Assembly: GCA_903904875.1 (NCBI GenBank)
Contig: CAIVEC010000003.1
Coordinates: forward strand, 1-57,250
DNA from: an uncultured bacterium
GTDB lineage: Bacteria; Patescibacteriota; Gracilibacteria; Absconditabacterales; Absconditicoccaceae
DNA length: 57,250 nt
Direction of reading: 5' to 3'
The notes below the pieces were generated by a model that worked only from the letters and a program-made list of their open reading frames with translations, did not search any database and had not been told where the DNA came from. The position numbers and the translations under genes were made by a program. Positions 1 to 9,991 of this stretch are shown piece after piece; position 1 is the first letter of the stretch, and each line of letters starts with the position of its first letter.

Positions 1-314
1 AAAGATGAACATCATGTTTTCCATGAATAGCATCATTACAAAGGATATACCGGTAAAATGATACTATTTCACCATTTTGCGGATCAAAGACAACAATGTA
101 TGTATACGTACTATCGAATACATCGCCATCTATGTGATCAAGATTGAACATCACCGCACTTATCCTGTTAACTTCAGTGATAACATTCGGCGCTGTTTGT
201 TTCTTCACAAAATGGATTTCTAAATTTCTCCACACCCTTGCAAGGGTTTTTACTGTTAATTCCTGATCCAATACGTCTTTAGGAACAGGAGTTGTAAGAT
301 TTTCTTTTTCCATA
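1..314 (-). CDS. Partial protein of unknown function (3' end beyond window)
   Basis: The gene runs off the window, and only about 104 N-terminal residues are visible. It starts at the ATG whose complement is at 312-314. The visible part begins MEKENLTTPVPKDVL and later contains FDPQNGEIVSFY, a beta-strand pair faintly like GNAT-type acyltransferases. That similarity is weak, and one CGG codon falls in it (read here as Trp), so I assign no function. No signal peptide or membrane segment is visible, so it is probably cytoplasmic. A possible promoter lies about 46 bases upstream. Confidence 0.6.
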
Positions 315-359
315 TTTTGTTTTTTAGATTATTTTTTGTTTTTTTTGTTATGAGTTGAC

Positions 360-387
360 ATTTTATGAAAATAATATAGAAAATCAA
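360..387 (-). promoter_or_regulatory. Possible promoter of the partial gene at 1-314
   Basis: On the minus strand TTGATT and TAAAAT are separated by 16 bases, about 46 bases before the ATG of the partial gene. The DNA is AT-rich, so this match could be accidental. Confidence 0.35.
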
Positions 388-439
388 TGCGTTTTTTGTG
401 AAAATTTTAAAATACCGCAGTCAGGGAGACATACGGCAT

Positions 440-532
440 TTCTTGAATTCAGAATGTATAATTTATAATGCAGAATTTTAAAAATCGTACCTTTAATTCT
501 GAACTCTGCATTCTACATTCTGCATTCTTATT
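440..532. repeat. Heptad inverted-arm repeat (theme ATTCTGC)
   Basis: The left arm has heptads like AGAATGC and AGAATTC. The right arm has ATTCTGA, ACTCTGC, ATTCTAC and ATTCTGC. The arms are complementary across a spacer of about 15 bases. The element ends at the rpsA stop codon. It belongs to the window-wide heptad family. Confidence 0.7.
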
Positions 533-1988
533 ATTTTTTAGTAGTCTTTTTCGCTGGAGCAGCTTTTGCAGCGGTCTTAGTAGCTGGTATTTTAGCAGCT
601 GGTTTGTCCTCTTTAGAGGGTTTTTTTGCAGGTAATCTTTTCGCTTTTTCTACCACCTTATCTTTTTTATCAGGATTCTTTTCAAGCTTTTCTGTAATCC
701 TTTTTGCTTTATCTTCGAGCTTTTCTTCAGAGAGTTTCTTTATGACTCCAGCCAATCCTCTACCCTCGAATTTCTTTACAGGCTTTGCCGGAACAGTTTC
801 CTGTACAGGTTTATCTGCCACTTCGGCGGAAGTTTCTGCAGCAGCTTTTGGAGCAGTAATCGGCTTCTTAGCAGGCTTTTCTTCTGGAGCAGTCTTATCG
901 TCACCAATTCCTTTCATACTCAATCAGATTTTTCTGTTTTTAGGATCGAGTAAGATGATTTTTGTCTTCACAATCTGTCCAAGTTTCACTACTTCATTCG
1001 GATTCTGGATAGATTTCTGTGAAAGCTCGCTCAAGTGAACCAATCCGTTGATATCCTGGAACACTCTCACGAATACTCCGTATGGTACGAATCTGATGAC
1101 TTCTCCTTCGATGATATCGCCGATCTTGTATGCTTTTGGCAATGCTGTCCGCGGATCGTCTTTCAACTTCTTGCTGGATAATGATATCTTTCCGTTCTCC
1201 AATCCGATGACTTTTACGCTGATTTTATCACCGATCTTTCCAAGCTTCTCGATATTATTGACATGTCCATAGGTGATTTCAGAGATATGCACCAATCATT
1301 CAACCGTTCATCCGATAGTCACGAATAAACCGTAAGAAGATAATCCGCTCACAACTCCGTCGTATACTTTTCCTACTTCAAGATCCTTGAGGATATTTTC
1401 TCTTTCTTCTTTGAGCGCTTCTCTTTCTGAAAGGACGATTCTCTTTTCATCTTCATCGATATTGATGATTCTTACCTTAAGTTCTTTTCAGATAAGGTCC
1501 AATAATTTTTCAAATATGATTTCCTGATCACCATCTTCCACTCTCGGATAATGGATAGGAGCCAATTGCGATAATGGGACGAATCCTTTGATTCCATGCA
1601 TATCTACAAGTAATCAACCAAGATTCGCTTCGGTAGGAATAACCGTAATCACATCATCAGCTTCGAATTTTTTCATAATGGATTTCCATACATCGTATTG
1701 TAATAATTTAGTGATGGATACAATATAATGTCAGTCTTCATGCCTGATATTGGTATTTACGATTTCAAGTTCGATCTCTCTTCCTGGTTCCAGATCATAT
1801 CCGGATCTTTCAAGTTCTTTTACTTCTTTGGATAAGATAACTCAGGTAAATGCGTTATTGTCACAGTCGACTAAAATTCCGTTTTCAATTGCTTTGAGGA
1901 CAACTCCTTTTACTTTGTGTCATTCCTTGATTACAGGAATGGCTATTTGACCAGAGCGCAGTTGCTCTGTTATGCTTACAGTAGCCAT
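531..1988 (-). CDS. rpsA: 30S ribosomal protein S1 with long basic C-terminal tail
   Basis: S1 binds mRNA on the small ribosomal subunit. The 485-residue product carries about four S1 (OB-fold) repeats, near residues 20-90, 100-175, 190-262 and 287-360. The last two are clearest (GLVHISEITYG, GLVHLSEL). In-frame TGA codons occur throughout. One, at residue 355, gives NRKIGLSMK, the normal end of an S1 repeat, and joins the S1 part to a 130-residue Lys/Ala/Pro-rich tail. The conserved DPW motif after the third repeat is spelled DP-CGG (codon 1149-1151), supporting CGG=Trp. The tail resembles histone H1- or AlgP-like basic tails and is not part of standard S1. The start is the ATG at 1988. Confidence 0.93.
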
Positions 1989-2091
1989 TAGAATATAAAA
2001 CGTTAAAAAATAAAATAAGATGAAGGAAATCTGCGAGTATTATACGAAGTAGATTTTCCCATCGTCTCTATCCAGCATAGCTGGATAAAAA

Positions 2092-2114
2092 AAATGCTTA
2101 CTTAAAAATAAGCA
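2092..2114 (-). terminator. Rho-independent terminator after rpsO
   Basis: On the minus strand, TGCTTA pairs with TAAGCA across a T-rich loop and is followed by eight T. It sits directly after the rpsO stop. A separate palindrome, TATCCAGC/GCTGGATA, lies at 2069-2088. Confidence 0.7.
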
Positions 2115-2116
2115 AA

Positions 2117-2383
2117 CTAAACTTTAACACTTACTGATTTTGATATGGTGTTGTACGTAGACAACTTTTTGGATTTTAGATACTTGAGGAATGCTCTTCT
2201 CCTAGCGACTTTTTTGAGCAATGATCTTTTGGCATCAAAATCTTTTTTGTGCAAAGCGAGATGCGCTTGCAATTCAGCGATTTCATCCGTCAAAAGTCAG
2301 ATTTGGACTTCTACGGATCCCGTATCATTGTCATGGAGCTTGAATGATTCCGGCGCAGTGTCTTTTGTTGTTTTTTTTGGCAT
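2117..2383 (-). CDS. rpsO: 30S ribosomal protein S15
   Basis: S15 is a primary 16S rRNA-binding protein of the small subunit. The 88-residue product is the usual length and keeps the family signature DTGSVEVQIGLL, then LHKKDFDAKRSLL and ARRRAFLKYLK. The glycine in VQIGLL is encoded by TGA, so a standard-code reading would miss the gene. The start is the ATG at 2383 after a purine-rich stretch. It lies upstream of rpsA on the same strand. Its terminator at 2092-2114 suggests separate transcription. Confidence 0.95.
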
Positions 2384-2464
2384 AGTAAAAATAGGATTAG
2401 AAAAATAAAAGATGACGGTGTAAAACAAAGCCAACAGTAGTTAACCGTTATAGGCAATGCCTTA

Positions 2465-2533
2465 CTTTAGAACTTAGAGCATAGAATTTAGATTTAATTT
2501 TCTGAATTCTGCATTCTGCATTCTGAATTCTAA
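2465..2533. repeat. Heptad repeat between rpsO and tRNA-Arg
   Basis: The left part has heptads ACTTTAG, AACTTAG, AGCATAG and AATTTAG. The right part has ATTCTGC, ATTCTGC, ATTCTGA and ATTCTAA. The parts are imperfectly complementary. Confidence 0.65.
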
Positions 2534-2534
2534 T

Positions 2535-2607
2535 TACCCCCGACAGGAGTCGAACCTGTGTTTACTCCTTAGGAGAGAGTCGTTCTATCCAACTGAACTA
2601 CGGGAGC
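2535..2607 (-). tRNA. tRNA-Arg (anticodon CCT)
   Basis: A 73-base cloverleaf on the minus strand. The acceptor GCTCCCG pairs with CGGGGGT. The anticodon stem ACTCT/GGAGT closes the loop CTCCTAA, so the anticodon is CCT, reading AGG. The T arm has GGTTCGACTCC. The CCA end is not encoded. It serves the AGG part of the Arg codon set, which is used normally here. Confidence 0.93.
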
Positions 2608-2710
2608 AAAACAAGTGTTTTTCTGTTATAGAGCAAAAAAAACAGTCCCTCCTCGGGCTTAGCCTCATTGTATAGTATTTTGGAGTAGAAAATCAAGGAA
2701 ATTTAGCAGA

Positions 2711-3649
2711 TTACGAGAATTCGTTAAATACCTGATAGACGATCAAGAGGAACAGGAATACCACAATGGCGATGACGAAGATATTTATGATGATTCATTT
2801 AGCTTTTTTCCAAGCATCCTCTTTACCGGAAGACGTAATCAAAAGATATCCAGCATAGAAAAGGGCAAGTACAAAGAGTCAACCAAGAACCCATCCAAGT
2901 ACGATAGCGACATTGACAATCATATCGGCGGCTTTTGCACCAAAGGCCGGTGTCTGAGCGATGTAGAAGATATAGTCGATAACTTTGATCAACACCAAAG
3001 CGATCACGACATTGATGGCTCACTTTTGGGCTATTTTCACCTTATCCGATTTATCCATCGCTGACATCATCCTGAAGCCATAGACCACCAACATGATAAT
3101 AGCAGCAAAAAACGCAAGGACTTTGAAAAACGAGAGAATCTGCAAAAACAATGAATTTTGAAGACTACTCACGAGTTGTTGGCTTCCTTGAACATTACCG
3201 ATATTCAAGACCGTTCAGAGAATCCACGTCACTCCAAAAATCAGAAAAGCACCATACAGGATATAGATAAGGCTCGTAAACGCTTTTTTGGGTCCATCAG
3301 GCTCCTTGGCTTTCATGATGAAGTTTACTCAGGTGATCACCAAAAAGATAAAGAGTATGACAAATCATAAATTTCTGATGATATCCCGCAATTGGCCTCA
3401 TGCACTAGCGCTACAAGCACCCGTAGCGACCTGATTAGGATAAAAGAGATTCTGTATATTTTGCATCAAGGTAAGATTCCTATCGATACAGATATTAAAT
3501 ACCGTTTCCACTCTACCGTATTTATCAGGGGTGGTATCTGTGAGATAATTAGCGAAATTATCATTGAATGATGGTGCAGCAGCATAGCTAAATCCACCAC
3601 CTATGATAACAAGCGTAAGCACTAGTATTGCTTTTTTGATACCACTCAT
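2711..3649 (-). CDS. Multi-pass membrane protein made of three VirB2/TrbC-like hairpin modules
   Basis: A 312-residue protein with an N-terminal signal peptide (AILVLTLVIIGGGFSYA) and then three units. Each unit is a hydrophobic segment, a short charged loop and a second hydrophobic segment. The loops contain KAKEPDGPKKA, AMDKSDKVKIAQKG and SGKEDAWKKAKG. This is the pattern of VirB2/TrbC-type pilin-like subunits, but fused in tandem. Several TGA codons encode glycines and restore one frame. It is the last gene of a minus-strand run (PrgI-like, vWA, single VirB2-like, this gene), suggesting a role in a type IV secretion-like assembly in the cytoplasmic membrane. A VirB6/TrbL-like role is an alternative. 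The family assignment is inferred from the pattern, not from a search. Confidence 0.7.
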
Positions 3650-3651
3650 GT

Positions 3652-3692
3652 TTCTAAATTTTAAATTCTAAATTTTAAATTCTAAATTTTTT
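3652..3692. repeat. Heptad repeat TTCTAAA/TTTTAAA
   Basis: Alternating heptads TTCTAAA and TTTTAAA fill the 41-base gap between two genes of the membrane operon. The string is nearly self-complementary. It abuts the stop codon of the upstream gene. Confidence 0.75.
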
Positions 3693-4182
3693 AGAATCCG
3701 GTGTTTCCTCAATACCCTCAGAAGATCGAATTAATGAGAGAGACCGCTAACTTGATGATAAAGTAAAATCCAGTCAAGATAACGACTCCTATCACGATAT
3801 TGATGATATTTTTTTTGATTTTAGCTATTTCGCCTTCTTTGTGGACTGCATTGGTCACCATAAGCAATCCGTTGTAAATCAACAGAATCACGGCCACAGA
3901 AAGTCCTATATAGACAGCCCATTGCAGATATGGATTGATATTGTTCCTAAACCGATCCAACGTATTCGCTATTTTATACTGACTTGCGTACGCTCATTGT
4001 TTATCAGTCGCATTATCAAGCGCTGTCTGTTGTATTTTATATTCATCATTTGCTTCACCGACAACAGTATCCAAAATCTGGATAGGATTATTGCCATATT
4101 TTGATCGGCTATCAGATTGTGCAAAACTAAGAAGCGGAAGTGAGTAGCAGAGAATTACAATAGCTAAAATAAGTTTTTTCAT
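3691..4182 (-). CDS. VirB2/TrbC-like pilin-like membrane protein
   Basis: A 163-residue protein with a signal peptide (LILAIVILCYSLPLLSFA), a polar region and two membrane segments (residues about 85-107 and 120-145). The membrane segments are separated by the charged loop HKEGEIAKIKKN, the standard VirB2/TrbC layout. The C-terminus GGYGGNTGF contains glycines encoded by TGA. The single-hairpin form contrasts with the triple form encoded just downstream. It probably acts as a membrane or pilus subunit of a T4SS-like machine. The start is the ATG at 4182, right before the signal peptide. Confidence 0.7.
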
Positions 4183-4240
4183 TCAGCGGGCAAAGAAGTA
4201 AATATAATACAAGTATATGGAAATATATGCATTTTTCAAA

Positions 4241-5206
4241 TTATCTTTTCCCTTGGGAAAGAGAGATAGAAAGTCTGAAGATAAAAAGTCAAAGAAGAGC
4301 CAACACGAGAAGATAGATCAGATAGTCATTAAGTTCCCAGAGGATGTTTTGGATTTTTTGTTGTTGATGAGCGACGATATTCTGTGAAAGTTCGGTAAAA
4401 AATTGATTGAAGGAGGTATCGCCAAGCACTCTATAGAATTTTCATCAGGTCTTGTCAGCGAGTTGCTGCAGCAAGGTAAGATTGATATCGGTAGTGACAT
4501 CATCATTCCATGTATCGCGACCGATAAGATAATTTTCCTGACCTACACCGAGAACAAAGAGCGGAACTTTGGTTTTCTGATAATACGAAATAACCTGCAT
4601 CGGATCATATCCTACATTTGAATCGCCATCTGTGATCAAAATAACGATTCCAGGTTTGTATATCTCTTGATTGGCGAATTGTTGGAGATTTTCGGTACCG
4701 AGAAGAAGTGCATCACCGATTGCTGTTCACAAAAAATCTTTTACCGGAGGGAAATCTCCGAGATTCATGGACTGCAATTTAGCGATGATAGCAGATGACG
4801 AGGAAGAAAACGGTATATAGACAAATGGTTTTCACGAGAACGTGATCAATGAGATAGAGTAACCCTCCAGCTGTTGGACAAGCGAAATCAAAGATGTCTT
4901 TGCAGCGACGAACCTGCTTGGACTCAAATCATTGGCGGACATAGATAACGAAACATCCAGGATGATCTGGATGGGGATATTTTTTTCTATAACCACCTGT
5001 TTATCAGATATCAAGGAGATACGCAAAGGAAGAAGCACGACACACGCCACAAGTATGCAAAGCAAGATATTGTACAATAACCGGCTCCTCTGCTTCATAT
5101 GTTTCAGCGGAACAAGGAATTTCGGTTTCTGATTAAAAAAGAAAAGCACTCCGCAAAGTGCGATCAGTGCTACGCTTATTCGTATTCCGTTGAGAGAAAA
5201 TGACAT
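4241..5206 (-). CDS. BatA/BatB-like von Willebrand factor A domain membrane protein
   Basis: A 321-residue protein with two N-terminal membrane segments (about residues 10-25 and 43-62), a vWA domain and a C-terminal membrane segment (about 292-310). This is the BatA/BatB layout. The metal-site motif DVSLS (residues 84-88) is present, followed by ITDGDSNVG. In this family the vWA domain coordinates a divalent ion and binds protein partners outside the membrane. Two TGA codons would otherwise split the gene. It begins 18 bases after the upstream PrgI-like gene and precedes pilin-like genes, so it may assemble or check the T4SS-like complex. No MoxR ATPase, a common BatA partner, is visible here. 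Confidence 0.8.
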
Positions 5207-5224
5207 ATAGGTTTCATGGATGGA

Positions 5225-5680
5225 CTAAATCAATCATTTTTTTTCTATATCTGTCAGGATTTGCTTATCGAATTTATTCTCTTTCTGCTCGATGATCTGT
5301 TTTTCTTCTTTAGTCTTGGACTCCTGGATCATAATATCGAGCGGATTCTTTTTCTCGTAATTGACCTGGAATTTTTTCTTCGCATCAAAAAAGTTATTTC
5401 TGATGAGTTTGGCTATATAGGCGACAAGTCATAATTCCGAAACCTTGAAAAACGCTATGACGATGAAAATGATAAGGATTATGATAGCGACCAATACACC
5501 GACTACCTTGGATCCTGATTTTGAGAATCCATTGAAAGCCGCTAATGCAGCGGCGACTCCGATTGCAAGGACGAACATCTGAATCACAGAGATAGTCAAT
5601 GGTCCGATACTGAATGTCATACCGGCAAGCAATCCTCTTTTGATATTCTTTGGATAGACGACTTTCATTAATAGTCTCAT
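5225..5680 (-). CDS. PrgI-like (VirB3-type) membrane protein
   Basis: A 151-residue protein. It starts MRLLMKVVYPKNIKRG and continues with FSIGPLTISVIQ, which resembles the PrgI family motif (GPLT..Q). Two hydrophobic segments follow (about residues 31-49 and 58-80). The C-terminal half is charged and probably coiled (IMIQESKTKEEKQ). In Gram-positive T4SS, PrgI-type proteins are small membrane components located beside the VirB4 ATPase. It is the first gene of the minus-strand membrane operon, and a terminator at 5725-5755 separates it from the receiver-domain gene. A TGA codon gives the glycine after FKVSEL. The family call is moderate because it rests on a short motif. Confidence 0.6.
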
Positions 5681-5724
5681 AAAAATAAAAGTAGTGATAG
5701 TATACGAAAATACATTTCATTGTC

Positions 5725-5755
5725 AAAAAAAAATCTGTGGGAAATACCACAGATT
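5725..5755 (-). terminator. Rho-independent terminator after the receiver-domain gene
   Basis: On the minus strand AATCTGTGG pairs with CCACAGATT (9 bp) around TATTT and is followed by nine T. It separates the gene ending at 5778 from the membrane operon. Confidence 0.85.
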
Positions 5756-5777
5756 ATCAAAAGAAGTTTACACAATT

Positions 5778-6182
5778 TTACGCTGACTCAGCTTGTCTGA
5801 GAGGAACCAGCTCAAATGCTTCATTGAGTTTAACATCCTGTTGGATGTCATACTTGATGAAACCAAAATGAGCACCGCGTAATAATCCCGTATCAATGCA
5901 AGATTGTGTTCCTGTAATCATAATGATTATGCAGCGGGTTGTCTGAAATCTCTGAATATCAGGGATAAGATTATATCCGCATTCAAGACCCATATTCCCA
6001 TCTAAAGTGATAATATCAAATTTTTCATTCCGAATCTTTTTTTTCGCTGCCGAATATTTGTCAACAGTATGAATATCACAACCGTTGACGAAGTTTCGGG
6101 TTAAAAACGCAGCTACTGATTTTTGATCGGATAGCGTGTCATCCACAATCAGGATTTTGGGCGAACTTTGCAAATCTTTCAT
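5778..6182 (-). CDS. Stand-alone response-regulator receiver domain protein
   Basis: A 134-residue protein that is entirely one receiver domain. It has the acidic pair VDD near the N-terminus (ILIVDDTLSD), a candidate phospho-acceptor Asp in ITLDGNMG, the Thr position in IMITGT and a Lys in GFIKYD. No output domain is attached, so it should act by phosphorylation-dependent protein contact, as CheY- or Spo0F-like proteins do. No histidine kinase is next to it. It ends in a real TAA and has its own terminator. No in-frame TGA is needed. Confidence 0.85.
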   Translation of the reverse strand: MKDLQSSPKILIVDDTLSDQKSVAAFLTRNFVNGCDIHTVDKYSAAKKKIRNEKFDIITLDGNMGLECGYNLIPDIQRFQTTRCIIIMITGTQSCIDTGLLRGAHFGFIKYDIQQDVKLNEAFELVPLRQAESA

Positions 6183-6342
6183 AATTTTTTTTTAGTTTTT
6201 TTTTGTTTTTATGTTTTTAGTGGCACGTGTATAGGGATTTTTATATCATTTACAAGAGGAAATTATGTGATATAATATTTATTTTGAGATATTTTCAGAA
6301 TATGGGTAGATAATTTACACGTTATAGAGTTGAAAAAAATAA

Positions 6343-7341
<999 letters not shown>

Positions 7342-7379
7342 GGCGCCGGGACTTCCCAAGAAGTCCAACGCCGCTTTTA
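7342..7379 (+). terminator. Nested-hairpin terminator after trxB
   Basis: An outer stem GGCG/CGCC encloses an inner stem GGACTT/AAGTCC, with CTTTTAT following. It shares its layout with elements at 27971 and 29186. Confidence 0.7.
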
Positions 7380-7451
7380 TCTACTAGGAATGATTTTAAA
7401 ATTCCTATACGGCAAATAAAAAAAATCTTTTACTTTTTTAATCAGAAAAAA

Positions 7452-7793
7452 ATGTGAATACTTCACATCTCTTCCATTGAAGAATTCAAAAAAGAAATTC
7501 TGGAGCATAAGGGATTGTCAGTTGTCGATTTCTGGGCAGAACGATGCGGACCATGCAGGATGCTCGGACCGATCATAGAACAATTAGCTGACGAACATAA
7601 GGATATCAAAATAGCTAAAGTGAATGTAGACGAAAATCAAGAATTAGCTGCAACTTTCCAAGTATCCTCTATTCCTGTTGTGTTTTTTCTCAAGGATGGA
7701 CAAGTAGTAGATAGAATTATTGGAGCAAATCCTTTAATCGTTTATCAAGAGAAAATAGCTGAACATTCAGCACCTGCGAAAGCAGCCGAATAA
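7452..7793 (+). CDS. trxA: Thioredoxin
   Basis: A 113-residue cytoplasmic disulfide reductase, the partner of the adjacent trxB. The active site reads F-W-A-E-(CGA)-C-G-P-C. The CGA is residue 31 with Cys32 and Cys35, matching the numbering of the classic WCGPC site, so CGA is best read as Trp. The cis-Pro loop SIPVVFF and the C-terminal DGQVVDRIIGA are normal. TGA is the second codon (M-Gly-I), so under the standard code the true ATG at 7452 would be rejected. An A-rich stretch precedes it. A terminator follows at 7812-7839. Confidence 0.95.
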
Positions 7794-7811
7794 GTTAAAT
7801 TACAAGCAAAT

Positions 7812-7839
7812 AAAAATCCGAGCGATGCTCGGATTTTTT
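7812..7839 (+). terminator. Rho-independent terminator after trxA
   Basis: AAAATCCGAGC pairs with GCTCGGATTTT around a GAT loop and is followed by a T run. The hairpin can work in both directions and also lies at the 3' end of the convergent gene. Confidence 0.9.
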
Positions 7840-7852
7840 CGTGAAGAAACAA

Positions 7853-8293
7853 TTATTTTATTTTCCTAGAAAGAATGACCCGCTTTTCCTTTATTTGAAA
7901 TTCATTTGATTCAAAAAAATCAAGTGAAGTTGTATTTTTTGTATAAACATCAGTTATCATATCTGTCTTTCCTAAACGTTTTAATTTTTCAGAAGCTGAA
8001 TCCAATAATACAGAAGCGATATGCTGATGCCTATATTTTTTATCGACAAATATATACGTCAATCGAGCGACATTAGGTTTCTGAGAGGAATAATTTTTCT
8101 CTACCAAAACAAAACCAACAATGCCGGTTTTGTCACAGCACACCATTCCCAGACCAAAGGATTTTTTTAGATATTTTCTTATGGAATTAACGCTTCGATC
8201 CCAGGAATATTCTGATTTCAAAGCAAAATATGATTTGCCTAACAAAAAAATGGGTTTGATATCATTCTCTTTTATCAATCTATAATGCATCAT
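7853..8293 (-). CDS. GNAT-family N-acetyltransferase
   Basis: A 146-residue single-domain protein. The N-terminus MMHYRLIKENDIKPI is the usual GNAT first strand and helix. The acetyl-CoA-binding region follows the strand ARLTYIFVDKKYRHQHIASVL, close to the R/Q-x-x-G/A-x-A/S loop (RHQHIAS). The C-terminal strand SLDFFESNEFQIKEKR is typical of the fold. The family transfers acetyl groups to amines, but the substrate cannot be told here. It contains no in-frame TGA. It converges with trxA. Confidence 0.85.
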   Translation of the reverse strand: MMHYRLIKENDIKPIFLLGKSYFALKSEYSWDRSVNSIRKYLKKSFGLGMVCCDKTGIVGFVLVEKNYSSQKPNVARLTYIFVDKKYRHQHIASVLLDSASEKLKRLGKTDMITDVYTKNTTSLDFFESNEFQIKEKRVILSRKIK

Positions 8294-8310
8294 GTTATGA
8301 TAATATAAAT

Positions 8311-9801
8311 TTATTGGATCGAAATATTAGCAGCGAATTCAGATCGTGCTGGATCCATGATCTGGATAAGGAATTTCATTCAGTTAGCTGCGGTTTTTTG
8401 GAGAATGCTATTTCACACATTATTTAATGTACCCTTGATGCTACACGTGAATATCCTGACTTTCGGATCCTCATGCAATGTCGCCTTATCTGAGAATTTC
8501 GTGATATCCATCTGAGTAGAACAACGAACCCCAGGAAGACCAAGATCTTCATCTACATTCAATGATTCATAGGTGATATTGCTGGATGGGAATACGATGG
8601 AATACCCTCTGCTCGATGTGAAAGTTATGGCTTTCTCTAAATTGATAGGGAATTGTTTCACAGAGGTATCGATGGTCGGTGTAGATGTTGTCGTAGCAGT
8701 TGTTGTTGTGGTATCTGGTGATGGATTTGTGGTATTGGAGATATAACTAAGCTTAGTTCCTCCTGCAGCTTGTGATGGATCAATGAATACTTTACAGGTA
8801 GCGGAACCGTCAGCAGTAGGTCCTTGAAGATTGATGATCAATCCATTGAGATCTACACCGAGCGAATTCGTCGTCACTTGCATAAGCGAAGTCGAACCGT
8901 CAGTACAGAGCGTCTGTATTTTGGACAACATAGTATTTTGCACATAATATGCCGTAGGCAAGATGAATGCGTTGGCGACATCTATCACTTCTTGTTCAGG
9001 GATATCATTGATGAAATATCCATAATATGTACCGTTGGTGAAGAACCATGACGTCACTCATTCCAATTTATATAAGGTGGTTCCATACGAAGTAGAGACG
9101 GTTTTTTCTGCACTAGCTCAGATATTCTGCTGAAGTTGTGCACAATTTTTGTTAGGATCAGTTTTCTTGCAGGAGAAATATGAGATCTGGATGATCTGAT
9201 TGGTTGCGATATTCTGGACTTTCAAAATACCGTTTTCTCATTGATTGAGCACTGTATATTTTGATCAGAATTCTGCGGGAAGATAGAGAGCGGCTTGAGG
9301 GATATAGATTCAACTTCCTGATCACAGCATTGTTCACGTAGCTCAGCTGCTTGCCAAAGCTCAAGAGACAATACTTACTTCCACGATGTAGATATCATTG
9401 AGTTCTTTTTCTACCGTTCCTTGGATATCCACAAGACCGCTATAGAGACTAAGATCCAATGTCTTGCTTTTGAGACCCACGATAGTGGTATCAGCCAGGG
9501 TTAAGGTATGCGTATAGGAGATAAGGTCGCCATTCGCTTGCAACATACCCGACAACGATACTTCTTGTCCGATTTCAAATCATGTGGTAGATTCTATGGA
9601 GGAAGAGAACCGATTGCTGATGCGATCAAAATTATTGAACAGCAAAAACGCTAGAACAAACGTACAGATAATTACAACAAATAAGGTAAGCAACGATATA
9701 GATCTTCTTGGTGGTTGCATCATAAAGTCATTTCCTTGACCAAATAAAGGTTTCTTGGTAGGAGGAACAACATTCTTTTTGAAATTCATTTGAGAGTGCA
9801 T
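8311..9801 (-). CDS. Membrane-anchored exported protein of unknown function
   Basis: A 496-residue protein. After a short cytoplasmic N-terminus (PPTKKPLFGQG) there is one membrane segment (LLTLFVVIICTFVLAFLLF, about residues 38-56). The rest is extracytoplasmic, rich in beta-strand and Ser/Thr. A Thr-rich linker (PSPDTTTTTATTTSTPT) sits near residue 365. At least ten TGA codons supply glycines, several close together around 9310-9363, and without them the gene breaks into small pieces. I recognise no domain. The start is the ATG at 9801; an ATG five codons later is possible. It stands alone between the acetyltransferase and the divergent MscS genes. Confidence 0.8.
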
Positions 9802-9991
9802 AACAAAATAAAAAAAATATATGCATAGAGAATGGTATGAAATTTAGACTGCTTTTCAATCCAATAACCCATATTGTATAATTTTTTGGGTAATTAGGCA
9901 ATGATTTTTGGTGATTTTGACCGGTTGATTTGAAAAAATAAAGGTTCAGGAGTATACTTTAAGTGTATTTTATACCTTCATATCTTTACCA

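Noticed and set aside
604-1038. Plus-strand 144-residue ORF opposite rpsA
   Set aside because: Low-complexity antisense shadow of the S1 tail. The minus strand carries the conserved protein.
7542-7544. Thioredoxin with an unusual RCGPC active site
   Set aside because: The Arg codon is CGA, which reads better as Trp, giving the normal WCGPC. Other Trp columns show the same.
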